Source: Cryphonectria parasitica EP155
Lineage: Eukaryota > Ascomycota > Sordariomycetes > Diaporthales > Cryphonectriaceae
Assembly (NCBI RefSeq): GCF_011745365.1
Contig: NW_024468914.1
Span: forward strand, 1,262,001 to 1,326,000
Direction: 5' to 3'
DNA length: 64,000 nucleotides
Shown here: positions 33,456 through 43,700 of the stretch, piece by piece
Layout: each line of letters opens with the position of its first letter
Numbering within the stretch: position 1 is the first letter of the stretch
Notes under the pieces: model-generated
What the model was told of the DNA's origin: nothing
Databases searched by the model: none
The model's input: the letters and a program-made list of their open reading frames with translations, nothing else
Program-made: the position numbers and the translations under genes

Positions 33456-36400
33456 CTACGACGAAACCTGGCAGAGCTTTGACTTCTTACAGACAGCGCT
33501 GCTCAAGGTCTCAATGCTCCCGCTGCTCAGCAGCTCAAGCACCTGCATGCTCGCCTCGTATTCCCGTGCAATGAAGTTACGGATCTCGATGGCCGTCAGG
33601 GAGTCGAGAGGATAGTGCGTCAGGCTCCTCGTCACATCAAGATCTTCGGCTTCCATCATGAGCACTTGTGCGATCTTCGCCACAAGCCCGCGGCTGACCA
33701 CGTTCTCGGCCTCTGCCTGGCTGAGGGAAGGGCTCAGCGAACAGATGACGTCTTTTCCGGCCTCGTCTTCTGCATCTGTTGGAACATACAGATGAGAAAA
33801 CTTGCTATCATGCGCCCAGAAAGGTAAGGACTTGGGTTTTGTTTTCCCTCCGCCGCCATTGCTAACGCCTACTCCGGTGATGACATGGTGCTGACAAGAA
33901 GCCGTCTGTCCTGTCACGGCCGCTTGCAGTAGCGCTAGCACCTCGGAATCGCAGATCGTATTGTCGACCTCACCTCCCAGGTTTCGGAGAACATCAGCTG
34001 CTCGCTCAGCGCCGCCTTCAGAGTCGGCGAGATAGCCAGCATCGGACACGGCGGCCAGAGCAAGTGATGTTGCTGGCAGACCTCTCGACAGACGGTGCTG
34101 GACAAGGCCGTCCATGAAAGTGTTGGCAGCTGCGTATGCGGCCTGGCCTCGATTTCCGACAACAGCGGACACCGAAGACATGACAACGAAGAAGTCCAGC
34201 TGATTTGTAGTCGGGGACTCGGTGCCTTCTACTCCATCCAAGGTTTTGTGTAGATTCCAAGCACCTTTCACTTTGGAGTCGATGACCGTCATGTACTCTT
34301 CATGGGTCATCTTCTCAAACAGAACATCGCGAAGGACCATGGCGCTGTGTATGACGCCCCTGACTGGTGGAAGTGCAGCATCGGTGCTGATCCAACTCAG
34401 AAGCGACGTCAAGCTGGACTCGTCAGTAACGTCGCATTGCCGAACATGAACGCGAGCACCGACTGCCTGCGCCTCTTCCGAGAGTTCCTCTACTGCTGGT
34501 GTCATCTTGCCGGCTCTTGATAGCAGCACGAGATGACCTGCACCATGGTTAATCATCCATTTGGCCATGCTCCGCCCTAAGCCGCCCGTGCCACCCACGA
34601 TAATGTAAGTGGCATCGGATTGAAGGAGCTTGCTGCGCGTTGGATCGTGCCGTGGCGGCGCTCTGATCGTGTCGTCGGCTGTGGGCACGAGAACTGTCTT
34701 TGAGCTACCTTCACCTTTCGCAAGTCTGTTGAGAGCCTCATGCGCTTGCGAGAAAGGCACGGCAGTCACGCCATGGATCGGCTGGATCTTGCCCTGTTGG
34801 AGGAGTTTTGCTGTCTTGGCAACAACGCGTGCAAGAACCTGGGGTCTTCTATATCCCAAGGAGAGCATATCGATGGTGATGTGAGAAGTGTTCCGGGGCA
34901 TCTTGAGATTGTCGAGGAAGGACGATGGTTGTATGTCTTCGAACCTGAGATGTTTCTGTCCTCGGCTGATGCTTTCCTGTCGTGAAGCGTCTTGTTCCTG
35001 AATTTGCACGAGGCAGCCAAAATCGGACACACACGACCTCCAAAGCTTGCTTAAGTGTGACTGCTCGCGGCTTCTAGATGTGTTCGAATCCAAGATCACG
35101 TCAACTCCAGTCTTGTGCGTTGTCGCCATGAGGGCGTTGTATATCTCATGACCCGAAGAGTCACTGGAAATATTCTTGCTCCCGTAAGGTACAAAAACAT
35201 GGTCTTCAGCGATGGATCCGGAGTACTGGCTGAGAATCTTTTCTCTCTCCTCCACAGTCTCAACGATAGCATAAACGACCGCCTCAGCCCGAAGCGCAAG
35301 GCAGATGGCGGCCTGTCCAATGGGGTCTGAACCATGAGTAATAAGCACGCTTTGGCCTGGTTCCAAACGTGCCTGGTCCATGAGGCTGTAGTAAGCTGTA
35401 TAGTATGCTAATGGCAAAGTGGCAGCCTGCTCGAATGACATTGTTGACACTGTTTCCGAGGAGAGAGGGATGGTCATGCAGGCCGAGGCGCGCGCGAGAC
35501 TTGCAAAAGCACCGTGGGACTTTTTGTCCACGGCAGTGGTCAGACAGGCGATGGGACGACCTATTTGGATCGCAGGATCAGTCACTGCGCTTCCGAGTCT
35601 GATCACTATCCCGGACGCCTCAAGGCCAGCCAGAGTGGACGGAGCTTCTGACTGTGCCGCAAATGCGTCGTGTCTGTTTGCAGCAACGGCTTTGACCTCG
35701 AACTCAACCTCGTCATCTGCAAGTGGTACAGCTTTTGCCGAGGTATCCTCGATCATATGGACACCTTGAATGGTCTTGTTGGCACCAGAGCCGCGAGTGG
35801 TGTAACAAGACTTGGTCATCTCAAACTGCAATTTCAGCGCTCGGCTCCCAGATGTTCCTTCAGCGTAGGACTGCTCTGTCAAAGCTTGAGGGTTGGTGAA
35901 CTGCTGAACAAGCTGATCCATGTTGTCATCGTTGACGACTCGAGGAACCATGATTTTACCAGACCTGTAAACGAACTCCATATCGTTCTCCTTCTTGTTT
36001 GAGATGCCGAATGCGCTCAGAGTCACGTTGGAGATAATCTCCGAGACTTCTTCAGGATTGATGGTGTTGCTTGGGGACCCCTGGATGTCCAAGTGTGCGA
36101 ATGGAGTCATCGTCTCGGCACGAATGGTCCTGCTTAGACCACTGATTATATTGGAGCTGGGAGAGGTACAATCGATATATGATCCGCCAGTCACCCACAA
36201 GATCCGGCTGGCGCTATCAGCAAGGGCCTTGACAGCATTGAACTGAGACTCCGTGGGGTTGACAAGGAAGGGCTGGTCGATCTCTGTGAGGACGATGCAG
36301 GTTTTGTCGGACATGACTGCCTTGACGTGCTCGGAAGTGTGTGCCGTGGCTCCTTCGAAGAGCCCCGGCTCAATGCTAGGACGGGCCGAAAAGACGTTCT

Positions 36401-39400
36401 TCTCGAGGACTTTGACCAATTCACTTGCGAACGAATGTGACAATGTGCCATCCTCGCCCGAGATGATGACACCAGGTGCGAGTGCTGTTGGTGCCGGTGT
36501 GTCCTGGTTCTCAAGGGGTTCCCACTCGTATTTGTAGCAGAGCTGACGAGCACTGTCACCATCATCGTCAGCTCTTGACAGGCTGTTGTCCAACATGGGC
36601 GAAACGACCAGCCCATCAATAGAGACAACCGGGTAGAGAGAACCTGTAATCTCCTGCGGTGCCGTCGCGAGTATGCTCACACTCGTTGCTTGAGGGGCCT
36701 GACCATCAAATTTGGCCATAGAATAGGTCCGCAAATCGTTTGCAGTTGTCTCGCCTGTGGTGTTGAGAGCGATGGTCAGGCGTCCTATTGATGATGGAAG
36801 GTAGACTGTGTCGTTCGTCTCTGCCATGCGATCGCCGAACAGAATTGGCCAGTACGTGTCAATGATGGACTCGAGTATGGTCGGATGCAGCACAGGTGTG
36901 CTGGGGTTCCGCTGGTCTTCCGAACCTGCGGGTTGGCAGACTGTTCCGACAGAAAAGTCACCAGCACTTGTGCAATCCCGCATGCACTGGAAGGAGGGAC
37001 CATATTCGACACCAAGATTTTCAGACAACTTTGAGTAGAAGGCCGCTATACCTTCACCGTCGATGTGAGCAGCATTCTGTTCTTGGGTAGAAGCTGTTGC
37101 TTCATTGATCAGGTTCTGTTGAGCATGGCTCGCCGCTGTGTCTTGCTGTGCCGTTCTCACCAGTCCGACACAATGCTGGGTCCATTCTGTGTTGACAGAC
37201 CAGGAGGATATCCTGAACTCATGCCATTCCTCGCCCGAAATTGGGTCACAGCGTCGGTGGAGTGAGGTACTCATCTCGATGCTGCCATTTCCGTCAACCA
37301 CATCTGATGAGAAAACAAGCGGCTTGAGCACCTCAACATCCTTGAGTTCCACCATATTGTTCGCGTGCTTTTGATCGACCGTCTTCTGTACAACGGCCAC
37401 AACCCCCATGGAAACGAATCCCGCGAGAGGAAACACAACCGTCCCCTGAATGCGATGATGTCTTATCCATGGTAGATCGTCCAGAGAGATGACATTGCGC
37501 CATATGGGGTCCGTGCTTGTTGAGTAGATGGCCTCGAGGCCGATCAGCTCACTCCGATGACACTTCGAGCCTCGGTGGTTATGCATTCGCGACAGGCGTG
37601 ATTCGTGCCAGTACCTCGTTTTATGGTTCCATGAATACCTCGGTAGGTCAGTCAGTAATGTAGGTCGATCGACTCCGCTATCGGCGGGAGAGTTGACAGC
37701 ATCTATGTGCAACAGGCCTCCATTGGTGGTAATGGCGCCAGCAAGCTGAAGGGCTGTCTCAATAGCGTTGCGGTTGCGGACCAAGACTGAGCTATAGGCA
37801 ATGTCTTTTGAGTGGCCTGCAGCTTGGAGAATTTGCTTGACTGGGCCTTGGAGGGCGGAATGCGGGCCCATTTCAACAAGCATGCTCACAGATGCCTCTT
37901 TTTCCATAGAGTCCCTGTTCATAGCTTCGAGTGCTTGGCTGAACCGTACCGGACGAGTCAAATTATCGACCCAATAATTTTCGTCACATCCGGAACCATC
38001 AATAAGATGGCCGTAGAGTGAAGAGTAGAACTTCGCTACCCGGCTTGGTCTGGGTATAGGGAGGGACTGTAAAGCGGATTTGTACTCCTTGGCCACAAGA
38101 TTCATGTGGTGTGAGTGATAGGCCACGTCCACCTGAAGTCGTCTGTTGAAGGTAGCTGGCTGTGTCTCCTTGATGGTTTGTTCGAGAACTGTGAGAGCCT
38201 CTGCATCGCCTGAGATCGTAAGGCTCGTGGGACTGTTGTAACAGGCAATGCGGATCTCCTGTCCCTTCTCTTCCAGTTCAGGCTTTGAGTTCACGGTATC
38301 AATGAGAGGTTGAAACTCCTCCTTCGAGCCACCTACCGCCATCATTGCACCTTGCAGGCGAGGGAAATCAGACTTTAGGGCTGGAATCATCCTTCCTCGG
38401 TGGTAGGCAATTGCCATGGCCGACTCGAATGTGATAATTCCCGCCGCATAGGCTGCAGCGATCTCACCGCTTGAGTGCCCTGTCACGGCTTTCGGCCGAA
38501 TCCCCCATGAGTGCAAGAGATCAACAAGGCACAGTTGAACCGCTGTACAACTAGGCTGGCTGATGTGTGCCTCGGAGACTTTCGATGCCTTCGCATCTTC
38601 TTGCATCAACTCATCAATCAGGGACCACTGGGAGCCCAATTTTCTCAGACATCTGTCCGCCCGATCCAAGGAGGCTGTGTATGCCGGGAAACCACCTGGC
38701 CCATATAGCTCTCGACCCATAGCATGCCACTGTGCACCCTGGCCAGTGAAGACAAAGCCAAGCTTTAGATCTTGGTGCTGGCCTTGACCAGGTGTTGTGG
38801 ACCGAGTGGAGATTATGTTCTTGCTGTTGAGTGCTTCGATGAGCTGGAATGAGGTTCCAGCCGGGATAGCGACTCGCCATTTGAGGAGAGACTTTCTGCT
38901 CAATGTATAGCAGAGATGTTCGAGAAGATCAGACTGGAATATTCTGGACGCAAATTCGTCAGACAGGATACAAGCAATAATGATATCACCGATGTGTCGA
39001 GAAGGAATCATGCTTACTCGGGTCTTTGTTCAAGGTAGACAACCAAGCTCGCCATTGTAGCTTCCAAGGATTGTCTGTCGTTGCCAGAAAGAACAAACAG
39101 TTTCCTCGCAACCTGAGGCTTCTCGGTCGAATTGTCTTTGGTAGCTCGCCTGGACATGGGCAGCTTCTTGGTAGGAGCCGGGCTCTTTCCAAGCACGACA
39201 TGTGCGTTCGTGCCGCCAAAACCGAAGTTGTTTACGCTGACGTATTTCTTGTTCCTAGGCCAGGGACGCTGAGATTTTGGCACCGCCATGTTCCACTCTT
39301 TCCACGGAATCTTCTTATTTGGCGTCTTGAGGTCATAATTCGGGAGGATGAAATTCCGCTCGAGCATCAGCGCGGCCTTGATGACAGCGGCGACGCCAGA

Positions 39401-40956
39401 TGCCGCTTCGAGGTGACCGATGTTCGACTTGATGGACCCAATGAAGAGCGGGTCCCTGGCAGATCGCCCCTCTCCCAACGCACGATAGATGGCACCTGCT
39501 TCGGTGGGATCGCCTATCTTTGTGCCCGTGCCGTGTGCCTCGACGAATCCGCAATCTCGTGGATGCAGACCTGCACTCTCGTAGACTTGCTTGATCAGGC
39601 TCTCTGCAGTGTGATATATAGTCAGTACTAAATTGGAAGACGCTGTATATGCTTTCCATCCTTGACCCGGTTGTCACTGACCTTGTGCATCGCCATTTGG
39701 CATCGTGATACCGGGAGTTTTGCCATCTTGATTTATCCCTGTCCCGAGTATGACAGCGCGGATAGCGTCCTTGTCCTTGATAGCTTGGTCAAGAGGCTTC
39801 AAGACGATGATGCCGCAGCCCTCGCCTCGACCGAATCCGGTGCCACGCTCGTCAAAGGCCATTGATCGGCCAGAATCGGATAGCAGTCTAGAAAGCGCCA
39901 GGTCAGGGTTAGTCTGGTTGTCCCATTTGTATTCGTTGAAGTGGTAGCGGTTCCAGATACTTACCGGCCAGTTGAGAACGAAATGAAGGAATCCGGCAGC
40001 ATGTTCAAGTGACAAGCGCCGGTGATAGCCATGCAAGATTCTCCGTTCCGTATACTTTGACACGCCGCATGAAGCGCCACTAAGCTGGAAGAGCAGGCTG
40101 TATCAAGCGTGAAACTCGGCCCTCGCAGGTCGAAGAAATGTGATAATCTGTTAGACTGCATTGCTTGAGCGCAACCTATGTCTGAGTGTCAACACTGGGC
40201 ATGGCCTACATAGGTTGTCATCTCCGTTATACTGACCTGTTGACTGATACATCGGCATGGAGTCCGAGTCACGCGATAGATGAGTCTCATACTCGGACAG
40301 ACTACCGCCAATGAAAACTCCGACTTGCTGTCCAACAACCGAGTGCTTTGGTATGCCGGCACTCTCCAGAGCCTCGAATGTACACTCTAATAACAGTCTC
40401 TGCTGTGGATCCACTATACAAAACAAATCTTGTCAGCAAGTGTCGTCGTAGCAAACATTGGCACTTGTTTACTCTGTTTTCCCGACGCGACGGTCATCGA
40501 AGATTGTAAGACGTGATGTTTCAACTTACTTGCGACAGCCTCCTTCTCAGTCAGTGAGAAGAACGGGGCATCAAATGCAGCCGGATCCTCATTGAGGAAA
40601 TATCCGCCTTGGGAATGATAGGCACCCGTCCTCCCGGGGTTGGGGTGATAGAAAGCATCATGATTGAAGCGCTCCTTGGGAGCACCAGCCATGAATCCGC
40701 TTCGTGCTCTCGAACATAACTCCCAGAACTCGACGGGGTTGCTGACGCCTCCAGGAAGGCGACAGGACATGCCGACAATGGCGACAGGCTGTTGTCTTGC
40801 CATACTCGGTATGCGATCTGAGGACATCGTACTAGTGCTTCTGTTGTTCACGTCGTCAACGAACCCACCTTCTGCTCCATTGGGGTATGCAAACCCTGGG
40901 CTGGTCGCTGGTGATGATCCACCGGAGGAGGAGCTGGAGAGGGCGGCTGGCGCCAT
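33456..40956 (-). CDS. Highly reducing type I polyketide synthase (KS-AT-DH-ER-KR-ACP)
   Basis: Six exons, 40956..40530, 40413..40237, 40175..39965, 39887..39682, 39603..39018 and 38943..33456, splice in frame to 2364 residues. KS starts near residue 56 (PVAIVGMSCRLPGG) with triad Cys229 (DTACSSS), His364 (EAHGTGT) and His404 (SNIGHLEAASG). AT: FTGQGAQW near 602 and nucleophile Ser693 in GHSSG. DH: first motif HRIQGTVVFP, His1032; the second motif is HPTILESIID, with Glu1227 where Asp is expected. No methyltransferase motif lies between DH and ER. ER is about 1595-1955, with a degenerate nucleotide loop (THGSDPIGQ). KR: GGTGGLG at 1986-1992, catalytic Ser in SSVSAVVGNRG, Tyr2139, Asn2143. ACP Ser2317 in LDSLTAIEI. 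There is no release domain, matching the adjacent hydrolase. The product is an unmethylated (at carbon) reduced chain; identity unknown. Confidence 0.95.
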
Positions 40957-41917
40957 GGCAGATTATTTGATGCTGACCAGCAACGTCGTCATAGAGTTTT
41001 GGGTGAGAAGAGGTAATCTCGGGAGCGCGTCCCACACCAGAAATTCCACTTCAAGTGATCGTCTCAAGTGAATAGGATGCTGGGTGTTGAAAAGTCACCG
41101 GGATCAAATATATCGAGAGACCACACGTGGTTCAAAAAATATCCAATCGCAATACCACTTCCTTATTAATTAAAGCATGCTAACGCCATGTGCATCCTCA
41201 CGTCCACTCAAGGAAAAGGAACATTGAGAACCAATCCTCTTAGTGCGTTCCTATAACCCCTTGATGGATGAAAACAATCTGCAACGGGCCGTGAATACAT
41301 GTAACCCTTCACCCTCCGTTCTCTGGGGTTTTCGATCTTCGTACGCCTTGCAACACATAGTTTCCAGGCATGACTCGTCACTACAAAGTTTGAACGGCGA
41401 GTCTGAGCGCTGGCTTGGAAACCAGCCCATGTGTGCCAGGTCACGGGCCGCGGGGGGCTATGTCGATAGAGGTTTCACGTTTAAAGTGAAGGCTGATGGG
41501 GGTCTCACTCTGGAACAAGCCAATTGGGCAGCACTCCTGCTCGCTGTCGAGTTTCCGGCAGGTCGGCACGTGTGAATATCGTAGCACAATTGGTTTAGGC
41601 TAATGAACCAGATATCAGCTCTTTAGCTCGACTGGCCTTGACACCCAGGAGACCCCTCCAAACAATCGTCCGATCTTGCCCTAACTCAGGCACAGCGGCT
41701 GGAACCAAATCTCCGGGCCCCTTTGTAGATCTGATGATGCTGTTGGGGAGCACGATAGAAGCAATGGATACTGATTTTCTTTAAACTCAAAATCAGTCTG
41801 AACCTGCGTGTTGGTAAAGTTTATCAGATTGCAACACCCCCTCTTTCGTCGACGCTGGATGTTCTCCTATCACAACTTGTTGCTCGATCACATTGGAGTA
41901 ATACGTCAGAAGTCATC
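40957..41917. promoter_or_regulatory. Shared divergent promoter of PKS and FSH hydrolase
   Basis: These 961 bases lie between the outward-facing PKS and hydrolase start codons. Two CACGTG palindromes are present, at 41124-41129 and 41567-41572. Immediately beside the second is an everted CCG-N6-CGG pair at 41555-41566, the kind of triplet arrangement bound by some Zn2Cys6 dimers. A TATA-like string (AAATATAT, 41106-41113) lies about 150 bases upstream of the PKS ATG. The motifs are seen directly; regulation by the Zn2Cys6 protein of this window or by a bHLH factor is inference. Confidence 0.6.
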
Positions 41918-42949
41918 ATGAGATTTCTTTGTTTGAATGGGGCCTACGGCAGTGCCGATGTAAGTAAAGGCTCAGCAATGATTTTCTCGGAAAGGTCATC
42001 GTGCTAATGTCGAACGCAGAAATTTCAAGTCCAGCTGGGTCCGTTTCGATCTCATGGGCAAAGGTGCTCTTCTCTCGTGCAATCGAATATTCTTCACTAA
42101 CATGGAGTAGCGCCGATATTGAAAGAGCTTGGCGATGTTGGCGACGGTCGACCTTCAACCTTTTATTTTGCCCATGGTCCATGCCGAGCCGTACCACCAC
42201 CAGGTTTTGAAGACTATTTCGGCCCAGCACCTCACTACAGATTCATTGAGCCGGATGGAGCAGCCAGCAAGGGTCAGTCTGATGATGTTCTGTCGAGGAT
42301 ACGCGAGTTTCCCGAATGCGAGATCGCCGAGGACACCATGCGCGAGTTGCTCCGTGGATGCGAAGACTCTTCCGAATCCGACTCTGATGCTGGGACACCA
42401 ACTGCTGTGGCAACGGCGCATCGATCTACCAATAATGCTATCAGGTACATCTTGGATATCGTGAAAAAGCATGGGCCCTTTGATGCTGTCGTCGGATACT
42501 CAGAGGGTGCCACCATGGCAGCAACGATGTTGCTCTACCAACAGCGGCAGCAAAAGCGATGGGGAACGAAGCCTCTCTTCAAGTACGGCATCTTTTTTGC
42601 GGGCTGGCCACCTCTAGACCCTCGAACACACGACATCATCCTTGCGGATGAAAGCGATGAGAGAATCGAGACAAGAACGCTCCATATTGGTAAGTTTCTC
42701 CATTTCTGTTTCATGGTATGACAATCTTGGGTCGTTTGTCCAATCTGATTTTCCCCCCTACCAGTTGGTTCACTAGATCCATACATACATGGATCTATGG
42801 CTCTTTACAATGTATGCGATATGGACACAGCAGTTCTGTTTGATCATGCAAAAGGGCACACACTGCCCAGAGATAAGGAGACGATCCGGGAGCTTGTCGA
42901 CGTGATCTGTGAGACAGTGGCTGAAATGCAGGAGGATGGTAATATTTAG
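41918..42949 (+). CDS. FSH1-family serine hydrolase (LovG-like polyketide thiohydrolase)
   Basis: Four exons, 41918..41959, 42020..42038 (a 19-base exon), 42111..42689 and 42765..42949, give 274 residues. The N-terminus MRFLCLNGAYGSAD, then KFQVQLAPILKELG across the micro-exon, and the block AVPPPGFEDYFGPAP are typical of the FSH1 serine hydrolase family found in fungal PKS clusters. The triad is visible: Ser151 in GYSEG, Asp218 in GSLDP, His245 in AKGHTLP. LovG of the lovastatin pathway, in this family, cleaves the chain from the PKS carrier domain. The divergent pairing with a reducing PKS that lacks a release domain supports the same role here. The donor of intron 2 is GTCCGT, unusual but needed for frame and homology. 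Confidence 0.88.
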
Positions 42950-43700
42950 GCGCACAGACACTAGTCAAGCACGTGGTCAGATAAGGAGAAATTGAGGGAA
43001 GGGAACATCAAGAGGATAGCTGGCTAGCCTTCGAATCTAGAAAGACGATCGATACCCATATCAAGTTGGTGTATTTGTGTGACTTCCGACAAGGTTTGAT
43101 TAAACCCAGATGATCTGCGCCTGGATTTTGGGTAAACAATCTAGTCGTCTGTGCACCAGAGCAAGCACAGCAAACTGAGACCTGACAGTCGTGCCGCCAA
43201 GTTGAACCTTCGTATCCGTATAAGCTGTAACACTAGCCCACCTACCCTCGATTCAAGGCGGCTGCCAGGAAACAAGCCTAGATCTGGGTATCCACTTCAT
43301 CGACACCCATGTTCGAAATACAGCCTTGGACCACAACCCGTGGCTTGTTACATCCTTCCGTTAAGGTTTGCCTCTTCAAACAGCCCCCTTCTTGAATGAA
43401 ACGTTGAACTCCAGACTAAAGGTGATGATAGACATGGCGGAATTGCTGAAGCCGATCCTCTCCATACAGGACATTGGCGCCGAAAGACTCAATCAATCTG
43501 TCGATGCCTCACGAGACATTGTGGCGGCCAATCGGTGAGCAGAAAGTCTCGCTGAACCAACGAGGCTCAGGTGCGCCGGTGCTAATCAATGCTATACCAA
43601 TGATCCCTCTGTTGACTGTTTGACTCCGTTTCCTCAACCCCAATGAGGATTCTTGCATATTCATTTTGTTTTTTCATATACCCTGTTTGGTTTAGAGACG
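42950..43700. other. Gap upstream of the ABC transporter; possible extra exon at 43434-43534
   Basis: These 751 bases lie between two genes on the same strand. An ATG at 43434 opens a frame of 33 residues (MAELLKPILSIQDIGAERLN...) that ends in a good donor, AATCG/GTGAGC at 43535. It could be an upstream exon of the transporter, but its phase does not fit the next exon with that donor, so it is not included in the model. Confidence 0.45.
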
